DNA of 27,299 bases from a virus. Below, one piece after another: positions 15,443 through 22,185 of the stretch. The translations under genes were made by a program, and so were the position numbers. The first letter of the stretch is position 1, and every line of letters begins with the position of its first letter. The stretch spans positions 1 through 27,299 of the IMG/VR virus record IMGVR_UViG_3300009182_000263; one strand, 5' to 3'. A model generated the notes under the pieces. It had not been told where the DNA came from and ran no database searches. It worked only from the letters and a program-made list of their open reading frames with translations.

Positions 15443-16082
15443 TGAGACTACTTGATCTTTACTGCAAGGCAGGGGGAGCAAGTAAAGGCTACGCTGATGC
15501 CGGTTTTGAGGTAGTGGGCATTGACATCAAGAAGCAGAAGCGTTATCCCTATTAGTTCATACAAGCAGATTGCTTGGAGATACTGCAAGACTTAGATTAC
15601 TTACGTACTTTTGATGTGATCGCAGCTAGCCCACCGTGTCAAACGCATAGTGCAACTAAGCACTTGCGTAATGCACAAGGCAAAAGCACGGACAAAGTAG
15701 ATCTAATCCCACAAACAAGGGAGAGTCTTGTTGTCAGTGGGGTGTCTTATGTAATTGAAAATGTTCCGGGTGCGCCATTGATTAACCCGGTACAGTTTTG
15801 TGGTTCATCTTTTGATCTAAAAGTACGCAGACATAGACTCTTTGAGTCTAGTGTGCAACTAACAGGTTCAGTATGTGACCACAAAAAGCAGGGAAAGCCA
15901 GTTGGTATCTACGGATCTATGCGTGATGAAATTCCGGGGGGGGGCACACTGCAAAGACAATAGAGCAAGCACGTGAAGCAATGGGTATTGACTGGATGAT
16001 CTGGGGTGAATTAGTAGAAGCTATCCCACCTGTGTATACTCGTACCATAGGTAAACAACTAATAGATGTGTTAGGTTTCTAA
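15442..16082 (+). pseudogene. C5 cytosine DNA methyltransferase, interrupted by amber codon and frameshift
   Basis: Transfers a methyl group to cytosine C5 in DNA in intact homologues. GTG 15442 opens RLLDLYCKAGGASKGYADAG, then FEVVGIDIKKQKRYPY, and is stopped by TAG at 15553-15555, where homologues usually have an acidic residue before F-x-Q-A-D. The same frame resumes with the catalytic motif SPPCQ, ENVPGAP and RHRLFE. It then fails at a G9 run (near 15936-15944), after which the usual C-terminus (AREAMGIDWMIWGELVEAIP ... QLIDVLGF) continues in another frame to TAA 16080-16082. Adding one G or removing two restores the frame. The motif I Gly is also Lys (CKAGG). Recent decay, phase variation or assembly errors are all possible. 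Confidence 0.75.
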
Positions 16083-16102
16083 CCCTTTCCTAACAAAACA
16101 AA

Positions 16103-16132
16103 AAGCCCCTGTCGGATAACCGGCGGGGGCTT
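16103..16132 (-). terminator. Hairpin terminator between convergent gene blocks
   Basis: AAGCCCC...GGGGGCTT encloses a CGG-ATAA-CCG core. Read on the minus strand it is followed by a T-rich tail (TTTTTGTTTTGTT), the pattern of an intrinsic terminator for the leftward replication operon. On the plus strand the tail is weak (TTCTTG), so it may only partly stop the rightward small-gene operon. Confidence 0.8.
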
Positions 16133-16177
16133 CTTGCTAGCACTCTATCAGGCGGGATTGCCTGCAAGAGGAAATAA

Positions 16178-16753
16178 TTATAACTTGCGTATCCAGACTT
16201 GTAAACCACTTTCCAGTAACTCATACTCACCAGCGTGTCGTTCGAGGAAGAGATCGATGCCTAGCTTGGGAGACTTAGAGGCAGGCAAGTGTTGTCCCCA
16301 TTGGTAATCATCAAAGGCCATAATGCCACCAGGTTTTAATAAAGGCCACGATAATTCAGCATCTAGTAGTGCACCAGCTGCGGTGTGGTCTGCGTCTATG
16401 TAAATAAAATCAAATAGATTACTGCGCTCTTTATTACTTATCAAGAAGTTGTAAGTGTTGTTACGCGCAGATCGCACGTTAGGGTAAGGTTCCATACGCT
16501 TCTTGTAGAACTCGTAGACATCACTAAAACTAATAGACTTATGTACCTCTTCATCGCTGCCATACCAGGTATCAACATCAAGCAACAGAGTATTTTCACC
16601 AGTCAAAATATTATCCAATAGCCATACGCTGGCGTCACCTGTATACACGCCAAGCTGGAGGAACTTCAAATTATGTTGGCCCGCTAGCGGAAATAGATAC
16701 TTTCTAAAGTTAGGCTTAGCGTATGCGCTAAACCAATCGGGAAAGTCAGTCAT
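16178..16753 (-). CDS. Class I SAM-dependent methyltransferase (191 aa)
   Basis: Start chosen at ATG 16753, inside ATGACTGA overlapping the FmdB-like gene stop; the longer frame adds residues encoded inside that gene. The glycine-rich SAM site is FLQLGVYTGDAS, followed by the acidic strand LLLDVDTWYG. Then come DFIYIDADHTAAG, a methyltransferase-24-like motif IV region, and LLKPGGIMAFDDYQWG. The family methylates small molecules, sugars or lipids as well as macromolecules, so the substrate is not known. It is the last gene of the operon, before the terminator. It may act with the adjacent zinc-ribbon protein, but that is inference. Confidence 0.85.
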   Translation of the reverse strand: MTDFPDWFSAYAKPNFRKYLFPLAGQHNLKFLQLGVYTGDASVWLLDNILTGENTLLLDVDTWYGSDEEVHKSISFSDVYEFYKKRMEPYPNVRSARNNTYNFLISNKERSNLFDFIYIDADHTAAGALLDAELSWPLLKPGGIMAFDDYQWGQHLPASKSPKLGIDLFLERHAGEYELLESGLQVWIRKL

Positions 16754-16916
16754 CTTTGCCCCAGCCAGTACCCTTGAAGGTGATGGTAGGTGCATCCCAC
16801 TTGCGTATCATTGGTATGTGACAGTCAAAGCAGGAAGGAGTCAGTGCCTCATCTGTAATCTTGCGTTCAATTGTTAGTTCACTCTTGCACTCGGTGCAAC
16901 GATAGTCATACATCAT
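16746..16916 (-). CDS. FmdB-family zinc ribbon protein (56 aa)
   Basis: Encodes a compact zinc ribbon that begins MMYDYRCTECKSELTIERKI and continues with CFDC and the tail IRKWDAPTITFKGTGWGKDD. The C-x2-C ... C-x2-C spacing and the final FKGTGW motif are characteristic of FmdB regulatory zinc-ribbon proteins, in full length. These small proteins are widespread and their biochemical role is not settled; putative regulatory or zinc-dependent adaptor functions are usual. ATG 16916 overlaps the previous stop (ATGA), and the stop at 16746 overlaps the methyltransferase start by 8 nt. Confidence 0.85.
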   Translation of the reverse strand: MMYDYRCTECKSELTIERKITDEALTPSCFDCHIPMIRKWDAPTITFKGTGWGKDD

Positions 16917-17296
16917 AAGCGTACTGCCTCCTCAATAGGTAGATACCCTACCAACTTACTTACTTTATTAGAACGTGCAAACTCTGTTGTCGCTGGCATC
17001 CAGTGACTTACCCATTCAGGTTCTGGTACATCCATTAGGTCAAAAGAAAAGACACCTAACGGTGTCGAGTTAATGTAGAACGGGATGAGATCTCGCTCAG
17101 CAGCCTGCGTTATGAGCTTGCGATACTTCATCTCTTCAATCAGTAACGTGGGATAGTGAGTGTGTCTGCATTTGAGTTCAATGTAATGACCTGCTGCTTG
17201 CGAGATACAGTCAAAGGAGTCAAACACACCTGGACTTTTTACTAGATCTGAATACAGGTCTGCTTTAAGATAGTCAAAGAGTTCTTGTTCTTTCAT
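16913..17296 (-). CDS. PD-(D/E)XK nuclease-like protein (127 aa)
   Basis: Start ATG 17296 lies in an ATGA overlap with the sigma-like gene; a longer frame runs into that gene and is not favoured. The sequence has a restriction-fold core: an N-terminal helix (KEQELFDYLKADLYSDL), then FDSFDCIS with an acidic residue, then YIELKCR, which matches E-x-K of the active site, and a helix. This suggests a small DNA nuclease or repair enzyme, but the match is short. It lies between the sigma-like gene and the FmdB gene. Confidence 0.55.
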   Translation of the reverse strand: MKEQELFDYLKADLYSDLVKSPGVFDSFDCISQAAGHYIELKCRHTHYPTLLIEEMKYRKLITQAAERDLIPFYINSTPLGVFSFDLMDVPEPEWVSHWMPATTEFARSNKVSKLVGYLPIEEAVRL

Positions 17297-17925
17297 TTCC
17301 AGGGTGTCTCCCCACCTAATTGCTTCTGCAAAGCACGCAGTGCGTTGATGCACCTGCGATCAGCGGTAGATACTGCACACTCTAGTAACCCTGCAATCTG
17401 TGCAAGGGTAAGACTCTCGTGATGACGCCAAGTAAGAAGCTGTTGCTCTTCCTTATCTAACTTGACATAACCCTTCTTGATGTCTAACAAGATAGCAAGT
17501 AGGTTGCCGCCTTCGGCAGGAGATGATGAGCCACGTGGCTGACCATCCTTGACCATCTCTTGTGCTTGTTCTAATACTGTTCCGTCAATGACTGATGCAA
17601 TAACAAAGGGTAGTAACTGAGCAAGCGTTGCACGCTCATAATAGACTTCATCATTTGTTTGATAGCCAGATCTACTAGCCTTCTCCTTGCGTGCGTAGCG
17701 TTCTGCTACACGTAGCATCTGCCAAGCAATCTTCTGCTCATTGTGCCTACGCTTATCAGTATCAGGTTCACTGAGTTGATCGTTGATGTATGAAGCACGA
17801 GTCAGTGCCCAGTTGTAGCACTCTTGCTTGATGTCATCACGCTCAACAAACTTGCCATAACGCTGAGATACAGAGTAAGCAATGCTTGGAACTATGTCAT
17901 AAATAGACGGGTTTAATTCAGTCAC
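17293..17925 (-). CDS. Sigma-70-like / HTH transcription factor (210 aa)
   Basis: The N-terminal part (IVPSIAYSVSQRYGKFVERD then DIKQECYNWALTRA) resembles sigma region 2. The C-terminus (LDKEEQQLLTWRHHESLTLA then QIAGLLECAVSTADRRCINA) is a sigma region 4-type helix-turn-helix. The middle is variable and charged. Start GTG 17925 overlaps the upstream gene by 8 nt; ATG 17958 in the same frame is the alternative but overlaps more. It probably redirects host RNA polymerase to phage promoters or acts as an anti-sigma-type regulator; which promoters is unknown. It is coupled to the next gene by ATGA. Confidence 0.7.
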   Translation of the reverse strand: MTELNPSIYDIVPSIAYSVSQRYGKFVERDDIKQECYNWALTRASYINDQLSEPDTDKRRHNEQKIAWQMLRVAERYARKEKASRSGYQTNDEVYYERATLAQLLPFVIASVIDGTVLEQAQEMVKDGQPRGSSSPAEGGNLLAILLDIKKGYVKLDKEEQQLLTWRHHESLTLAQIAGLLECAVSTADRRCINALRALQKQLGGETPWK

Positions 17926-18319
17926 AGTCTGGTTCCGGAACCTCTGGCCATACGCCATCTAGTACCATCATTGCAATAGCTGAGTAGTTCAGTAAGTCTA
18001 AGAAACTATCACGTAAGGACTCATTGCTTGGTTTAACACCTGAGTCTAGTAAGTTGTTGATGCGTGCGATCTTGTCCCACATACGCACACGCAAACCATT
18101 GAGCGGTCCACCAGGTGAGTGAGCAATGTTCTTTGGGCCGTAGTCGTGGTGCTTACGCACCAGCAGGTTACCTGCTTGGTCCATAATGCGCCACACATCT
18201 GTTATGAAAGCTGCATCTATCTTGTCGGTGTAGGCCGTATTAACAAGGTCTCTGTTTCCATATTGATCTCCAGGATCTGGAAGCCCATATGCTGTAAAGT
18301 CTGTACCATTTGTAGCCAT
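17918..18319 (-). CDS. DUF1599/MazG-like all-alpha protein (133 aa)
   Basis: The C-terminal ~80 residues are helical with the sequence LLVRKHHDYGPKNI, then LRVRMWDKIARINNLLDSG, then NESLRDSFLDLLNYSAIAMM. The K/R-x-x-D-Y-G motif, the downstream R...K-x-x-R-I and the E/D...D-L-x-N-Y helix resemble the nucleotide-modification-associated domain 1 (DUF1599) or MazG-type NTP pyrophosphohydrolases, which control modified or excess nucleotides. The N-terminal 50 residues are not recognised. Start ATG 18319 follows the primase gene closely. Role in nucleotide pool control is inferred. Confidence 0.6.
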   Translation of the reverse strand: MATNGTDFTAYGLPDPGDQYGNRDLVNTAYTDKIDAAFITDVWRIMDQAGNLLVRKHHDYGPKNIAHSPGGPLNGLRVRMWDKIARINNLLDSGVKPSNESLRDSFLDLLNYSAIAMMVLDGVWPEVPEPDCD

Positions 18320-18325
18320 TCGTCT

Positions 18326-18979
18326 CTACTCACCTATCTTCTCACCTACTAGCAAAGCACGTGTGGCATCTGCCCCGTGTGCTAGGTAGTAGTCGTTGAT
18401 GTCCATACCTGGTGGTAGTGTAACAATTTGTGAGTTCAATATCTCATTCGCCACGCGCTTGCTGAACTCAGCTCCAGGATTAGACCCGTCTTCTTTAATG
18501 TCGTTATCTCCTACTACATATATAGTTTCATAACCGCCAAAGAGTTTGGCAAAGTGTGGCTTCCAAGCCTGCACTCCAGGTACACCAACAGCTGGGATAC
18601 CGAGCACTCCACTAGTAATGACTGTGTCTAACTCACCTTCGCACACCACAATGTATGGTGACATAACAGTTACATCAGTGACGTTATACAGGTGTGCCTT
18701 CTGCCCAGTAGGGCTGCCATACTTAGGCTTGGCATCATCTGTTCGTCTAAACTTAAAGCCTACGCAACTACCACTGGCAGTAATGTAGGGAATAGAGATC
18801 CATCCTTCGTGCATCTCGTGACCGTTAGCAGGGTCAACAACGGTACCTAACTGGTAGCGTGCAGCTACACGTTCAGAGATCCCACGTTCGTCTAACGCGA
18901 CTAGAACTTCTGGAGTTATTTCCTGAGCGTATCGTTGCGCCGCTTCCAGTAGCGATTTCGACTGCACGCTTGAGGCCAT
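18326..18979 (-). CDS. TOPRIM-domain primase part (217 aa)
   Basis: DnaG-like catalytic half of a split primase. Residues 1-55 are a helical linker. Residues about 58-105 form a beta-rich region (GWISIPYITASGSCVGFKFR) seen in primase N-terminal subdomains. The TOPRIM motif follows: VVCEGELDTV with Glu114, and later IYVVGDNDIKEDG with D158 and D160, the metal-binding acids. Start ATG 18979 has GGAG seven bases upstream, located inside the zinc-finger gene, so this is an independent start. The two genes overlap by 107 nt in different frames. It would make primers for the DnaB-like helicase encoded upstream. Confidence 0.85.
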   Translation of the reverse strand: MASSVQSKSLLEAAQRYAQEITPEVLVALDERGISERVAARYQLGTVVDPANGHEMHEGWISIPYITASGSCVGFKFRRTDDAKPKYGSPTGQKAHLYNVTDVTVMSPYIVVCEGELDTVITSGVLGIPAVGVPGVQAWKPHFAKLFGGYETIYVVGDNDIKEDGSNPGAEFSKRVANEILNSQIVTLPPGMDINDYYLAHGADATRALLVGEKIGE

Positions 18980-19250
18980 CGTTAAACTCCATATTCTCTA
19001 GTATGCACACCAAGTTAGCAGCGTTACCGCCCTTACCGCAGGTGTGACAGAAGTATAAATTATCTACAGTATTTATGACCGCACTCCTGCGGGAATCACT
19101 GTGCAGTACGCATCGCACTGAACAGGACTTACCTTCTCTTACTTCACCGCCATAGTTGGCAACGATTGGTCCTATGGGGATTGAGTTTGCATCAACGGCA
19201 CCTTTGAATCTGCCCGCTTTACGAACCCTGGACCAGTTTTGTGCTGGCAT
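18873..19250 (-). CDS. CHC2-type zinc-finger primase part (125 aa)
   Basis: DNA-binding half of a split DnaG-like primase. The zinc site is Cys47-x2-His50 (SVRCVLHSDS) and Cys68-x2-Cys71 (LYFCHTCGKGGN), followed by an amphipathic helix (AANLVCILENMEFNDGLKRA). Start ATG 19250 has AAGGGG with a five-base spacer; a GTG 6 nt upstream is the alternative. The last ~35 residues are low complexity (Ser/Arg) and are encoded by DNA that overlaps the TOPRIM gene. The two parts probably associate to give one primase. Confidence 0.85.
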   Translation of the reverse strand: MPAQNWSRVRKAGRFKGAVDANSIPIGPIVANYGGEVREGKSCSVRCVLHSDSRRSAVINTVDNLYFCHTCGKGGNAANLVCILENMEFNDGLKRAVEIATGSGATIRSGNNSRSSSRVRRTWDL

Positions 19251-19351
19251 ACGCACCCCTTATCATCGCACTTATCGTGCCACTGAGCTGAACGCCTGTA
19301 ATGGGTAAGGCCGTTCTCTTCTCCTGCCTTATGACAGTTCTGGCAAATCAT
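19172..19351 (-). CDS. Mini zinc-binding protein overlapping primase gene (59 aa)
   Basis: A short gene starting at ATG 19351, overlapping the preceding gene by 23 nt and the zinc-finger primase by 79 nt. Residues 1-50 contain CQNC (3-6), H7, C28 and CVC/H (33-36), a cysteine/histidine set with the spacing of a treble-clef or ribbon (MICQNCHKAGEENG ... CDDKGCVCQHKTG). The tail is not recognisable and is probably determined by the overlapping primase frame. Zinc binding is inferred; the function is unknown. Confidence 0.6.
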   Translation of the reverse strand: MICQNCHKAGEENGLTHYRRSAQWHDKCDDKGCVCQHKTGPGFVKRADSKVPLMQTQSP

Positions 19352-19514
19352 ATTCTTCTACCGCTTCTTCTGCGTCTGCTTCTTTTAATCTTTCAAGCAA
19401 CTCTGCATCTTCTTCTTTGATGATTTCAATTGCTTCTGCTACTGGTACAACTTCTTGTACCGCTTCTGCTGGACCTGTTGATGTGCTGATAATTCCTTCT
19501 GGTACTGGTGTCAT
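19329..19514 (-). CDS. Small acidic protein (61 aa)
   Basis: Start ATG 19514 in an ATGA overlap with AAGGA upstream; the in-frame ATG 18 nt earlier lies inside the preceding gene. The product is highly acidic, with AEAIEIIKEEDAELLERLKE and ADAEEAVEEYDLPELS, mostly helical and coiled-coil-like, and has no Cys. It may interact with a basic partner or serve as a DNA mimic. No family recognised. Confidence 0.65.
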   Translation of the reverse strand: MTPVPEGIISTSTGPAEAVQEVVPVAEAIEIIKEEDAELLERLKEADAEEAVEEYDLPELS

Positions 19515-19675
19515 TGTTTTTCCTTTAACCACTCTAAATGGATAGATCCTTTTTCTATATGTCGTTTGATTAAAGATTGTAAACCTTTTTCTGAACTACC
19601 TATAATCGTAAGGCCACAATTGCAAGCCTTTGAATAGTGCGGTGGTTCACTATAAGTATAAGTTCCTTCGTTCAT
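19511..19675 (-). CDS. Small hypothetical protein (54 aa)
   Basis: Start ATG 19675 in an ATGA overlap with the HNH gene, with GGAG five bases upstream. The product, MNEGTYTYSEPPHYSKACNC ... SLIKRHIEKGSIHLEWLKEKQ, has one CNC motif and a helical C-terminus. It ends in the peptide WLKEKQ, which also closes the HNH gene; the nuclease gene before it closes with WLKGKQ. The DNA coding for this ending carries the ribosome-binding site of the next gene. Function unknown. Confidence 0.6.
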   Translation of the reverse strand: MNEGTYTYSEPPHYSKACNCGLTIIGSSEKGLQSLIKRHIEKGSIHLEWLKEKQ

Positions 19676-20169
19676 TGCTTCTCCTTTAGCCATTTCCATC
19701 GTTCAAAGCGAACGATTTGTCTTATTGATCCTGCTGATATATTAAATTGTTGTGCAAGTTCTGGAACATTACTTGGACGTGCTCCGTTAATACCTGGTTT
19801 GTAGTGCTCCCTGATATAAAGGACATCTTGTTCTTTCAACTTGCAATTACCGTGTCTTTCGCCACGCCAATCCTTGTGCCTATTCTTAGCAACCATATCT
19901 TTTGAATTATCTTTATGAGTTCCAACAGATAAATGGTTTGGGTTTACGCACACTTTTACGTCGCACTTGTGCATAACTACCATCCCTTGTGGTATTTCAC
20001 CAAAAGTAATCTGATAGGAATACCGATGCGCCCCAGTGTTTCTATAGTTACCGTAGCCTGATTTAGATACACCGCCAGTCCAAAGCCAGCAATCATTTTG
20101 CTTATCAACTTTAGACCAAAAGATATCTACCTTTTCAGCTTCGGTTTTTTTCTTTCCTAGCGTAGTCAT
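19672..20169 (-). CDS. HNH homing-endonuclease-like protein (165 aa)
   Basis: HNH_3-type endonuclease with a C-terminal DNA-binding helix-turn-helix. Visible elements are CWLWTGGVSKSGYGNYRN, the H48-R49 pair of the core, the zinc/catalytic stretch H67-K-C69, C74-V-N-P-N-H79, then a linker and HTH (NVPELAQQFNISAGSIRQIV). Such genes are often selfish elements that cut a phage lacking them. It sits between the resolvase-like gene and the 54-residue gene; all three junctions are ATGA with the same coupling sequence. It may have been inserted cleanly in the operon. Target site not known. Confidence 0.9.
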   Translation of the reverse strand: MTTLGKKKTEAEKVDIFWSKVDKQNDCWLWTGGVSKSGYGNYRNTGAHRYSYQITFGEIPQGMVVMHKCDVKVCVNPNHLSVGTHKDNSKDMVAKNRHKDWRGERHGNCKLKEQDVLYIREHYKPGINGARPSNVPELAQQFNISAGSIRQIVRFERWKWLKEKQ

Positions 20170-20522
20170 TGTTTACCTTTCAACCATTGGTCAAGTGATT
20201 CAATGACCCAAGACTTTTCTATGCCAGCGTTGCGACGCTTAACTACAACGTAATGCAGTGGTACTTCCCCAATACCTCTTGCCTTCGCGTAGTTAAGCGC
20301 CTCAACTTCTGCTTGCCTCCAGAACTCCGGCAAGGAAAGGGTTGCCGTGTTCTTGAGTTCTAGTATGTATGTCTTTCCGGAGACAACACATACTAAATCT
20401 CCTTCGTCATCTTTGCCTGCCAGCCTAAGTCGTTCAGCTAGCACACCAAGACTACGAAACCATTTCATTACATCTATCTCAAAGGCTGCCCCTTTGGCTT
20501 TATTGTACTTCGGACTGCTCAT
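20166..20522 (-). CDS. PD-(D/E)XK nuclease, Holliday-junction resolvase-like (118 aa)
   Basis: Start ATG 20522; two earlier in-frame ATGs extend further into the preceding gene and have no clear ribosome-binding site. The core has an N-terminal helix (KGAAFEIDVMKWFRSLGV) with Glu15, then DDEGDLVCV with Asp42, then YILELKNT with Glu55-x-Lys57, the E-x-K catalytic signature, and a Q-containing helix (RQAEVEALNYAKA). Size and pattern fit Hjc-type or Mrr-like resolvases of phages. It likely processes recombination or replication intermediates together with the Cas4/RecB-like nuclease. Resolvase activity is inferred from fold. Confidence 0.75.
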   Translation of the reverse strand: MSSPKYNKAKGAAFEIDVMKWFRSLGVLAERLRLAGKDDEGDLVCVVSGKTYILELKNTATLSLPEFWRQAEVEALNYAKARGIGEVPLHYVVVKRRNAGIEKSWVIESLDQWLKGKQ

Positions 20523-20670
20523 CTTTGCCCGTGTCATAGATGGCTTTGCCGTCTTTATCAATCTTAATCTTAAATACTTTCAGTTCAATCAACGCCATTA
20601 CTAGGTTAGCCATATCAGCTTCTAATTGTTTGATGCGCTTCTTAACATACTGGATCTCTGTGTTACTCAT
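20500..20670 (-). CDS. Small coiled-coil protein (56 aa)
   Basis: Start ATG 20670 in an ATGA overlap with the DnaB-like gene. Residues 1-35 (MSNTEIQYVKKRIKQLEADM then ANLVMALIELKVFKI) form an amphipathic helix with leucine/isoleucine heptads, then a short basic/acidic tail (DKDGKAIYDTGKDEQSEVQ). It could be a small oligomeric accessory of the helicase. It overlaps the next gene's start by 23 nt. Function unknown. Confidence 0.6.
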   Translation of the reverse strand: MSNTEIQYVKKRIKQLEADMANLVMALIELKVFKIKIDKDGKAIYDTGKDEQSEVQ

Positions 20671-21545
20671 TGACCTATCGCTTTCTGCCACTCATCAATT
20701 GGCGTATAACTACCATCATATCCATTGCGTACATCTTTACCTAACATTGTGCCATACGCATCTTTGTCAGAGATCTGACAGGCAGCATAGTTGGCTACCA
20801 AAGTTACATAATCAGAAGCATCTGCTGTGTGCTTACCAAAGCGGTTCTTCACCGCTGCTATGTTGAGATCACCACTGGCTGGGTCAAAGCCTAGCGTTAG
20901 GATTAACGCTGGCAACTGACTGACCTTACCGTGGATAGCACGTCTTGCTGGTGGTCTAGTAGGTGAACCATACTCAGACTGTTCAGAGACGTGGTGCAGT
21001 ACCAGTACACAGGCTTCGGTCTTGCGTGCCATATCGTGAAGCTCCATCATAATCGCACGCAAGCCTGCCCATTCATTATCTGTTTCTGCTGCTACGTTCA
21101 TTAAGTTATCTATGACAATTAGTTCTGGAGCAATGCCATAGAGTTCAACGTATGCCTTGATCTCTAACTCGATATCATCGAGTGACGGACTAGAGTCAAA
21201 GACCCACTTGATATGACTTAACTTCTCAAAGTGTTTGTCATAGTAATGGGAGTTACCAGATAGGTTCTGTTCAACTGTTACCTGGTTGTGACCAGATGTA
21301 TGTGCAGCAGATCGCAACATTACTGTTGCTGTGTCTGTATCTGCTGAGAAGAACAAGGTAGGTACTTTTGCTCTGATGCTGTAGACCAAAGCAAACATAG
21401 ACTTACCTACGTTGGGAGCAGCAGCTACCATACACACTTGCCCTCGTCGAAACTTAATCTGTTTAGGTACAAGATCTTTCCACACATCCGGCAGGGGAGT
21501 TGCTTTGGTGAGGACTGTTCCCCACGCACGCTGTAAGCTAAGCAT
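20667..21545 (-). CDS. DnaB-like / RecA-fold replicative ATPase (292 aa)
   Basis: Start ATG 21545 with GGGGAG four bases upstream. The protein has a single RecA-like domain with Walker A at 41-49 (AAAPNVGKS), Walker B at 142-148 (LIVIDNL) and a histidine-containing sensor stretch (VLVLHHVSE), and a C-terminal segment with an arginine-finger-like region (VKNRFGKHT). It lacks the N-terminal domain of full DnaB, as in small phage SF4 helicases. It is expected to unwind DNA at the fork with the split primase downstream. A recombinase (RecA/RadA-like) is the less likely alternative. Confidence 0.8.
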   Translation of the reverse strand: MLSLQRAWGTVLTKATPLPDVWKDLVPKQIKFRRGQVCMVAAAPNVGKSMFALVYSIRAKVPTLFFSADTDTATVMLRSAAHTSGHNQVTVEQNLSGNSHYYDKHFEKLSHIKWVFDSSPSLDDIELEIKAYVELYGIAPELIVIDNLMNVAAETDNEWAGLRAIMMELHDMARKTEACVLVLHHVSEQSEYGSPTRPPARRAIHGKVSQLPALILTLGFDPASGDLNIAAVKNRFGKHTADASDYVTLVANYAACQISDKDAYGTMLGKDVRNGYDGSYTPIDEWQKAIGQ

Positions 21546-21798
21546 TAAACTCCCCAAATGGAATAGTGATACCTCTTAGTGTACGAATCCTTGCTCTCTT
21601 GCCGTGGGTTAATCCACCCCAGATACCAAAGCGTTCGTTTTTAATTCCCCACTCAGCACACTCTGTTTGGTGTCTGCAGTTACCACAAATAGATAGAAGT
21701 AAATCAATCTCTGGTGGTTTCTCTGCCTCTGGTGGGTAAAATAGTTCTGTATCTATACCTCTACAGCGTGGATCCTCGAAGTTCCAAGGCCCTCGCAC
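21538..21798 (-). CDS. whiB: WhiB-like transcription factor (86 aa)
   Basis: Four cysteines at positions 12, 38, 41 and 47 (RCRG, ICGNCRHQTEC) ligate a [4Fe-4S] cluster in WhiB proteins. The conserved turn FGIWGGLT follows, then a basic C-terminus (HGKRARIRTLRG). It starts at GTG 21798 just after the upstream stop, with no strong Shine-Dalgarno. WhiB proteins work as redox-sensing regulators that contact the host sigma factor, and phage copies can interfere with host WhiB activity. The family marks an actinobacterial host. All four Cys and the G-x-W-G-G motif are intact. Confidence 0.92.
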   Translation of the reverse strand: MRGPWNFEDPRCRGIDTELFYPPEAEKPPEIDLLLSICGNCRHQTECAEWGIKNERFGIWGGLTHGKRARIRTLRGITIPFGEFNA

Positions 21799-21801
21799 AG
21801 G

Positions 21802-22185
21802 TTAACGAACCCAGATAGTCTCGCACTTATCTGGTGAACCCTTTGGAGAGTTACACATATAACCCTGCCAAGGACCCTTAGCTGATGTTCCTGACTTAAA
21901 TGCCATTGGTCCGTGCTTACAAGACTTAGACCCTGGTGCTTCAACATAGTTAGTTATAGGTGGTGCAACAACTGGTGGGTTTTCAAACTGCTTTGCAATC
22001 TGCTCAACCGTGCGTACTGGTACTGAACCTAGTTCTGCTGATGTTGATTTGATAAGTGATGCAACCATTGATAGATCTGTTAGACCTGTTTCCAAGTCTT
22101 TGATATCTGTTGCGTACAAGTTGATGAGCGATCCATCGCCTGTCTTAAAGTTCACTTGGAACTTTGTGTTTTCGTTTGCAGCCAT
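21802..22185 (-). CDS. Hypothetical protein with C-terminal zinc-binding module (127 aa)
   Basis: ATG 22185 with GGAGG seven bases upstream, right after the Cas4/RecB-like gene. Residues 1-60 form an alpha/beta segment (FQVNFKTGDGSLINLYATDI and TDLSMVASLIKSTSAEL); the middle (about 65-85) is Pro-rich. The last 40 residues contain CKHGPMAFKSGTSAKGPWQG then YMCNSPKGSPDKCETIWVR, a C/H...C...C arrangement like a zinc finger. A nucleic-acid-binding accessory of the recombination nuclease is plausible; a single-stranded-DNA-binding role cannot be shown. Confidence 0.65.
   Translation of the reverse strand: MAANENTKFQVNFKTGDGSLINLYATDIKDLETGLTDLSMVASLIKSTSAELGSVPVRTVEQIAKQFENPPVVAPPITNYVEAPGSKSCKHGPMAFKSGTSAKGPWQGYMCNSPKGSPDKCETIWVR

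Noticed and set aside
15168-15481. Alternative frames over the transglycosylase gene
   Set aside because: The frame with signal peptide, TGESRF and AYGIAQ is clearly the coding one; others lack motifs.
18873-18979. A simple frameshift joining the two primase genes
   Set aside because: The second gene has its own GGAG and ATG; without reads I prefer two genes, though a fusion is not excluded.
20347-20866. Plus-strand frames opposite the resolvase-like and DnaB-like genes
   Set aside because: Antisense to motif-bearing genes, no start signals, shadow composition.
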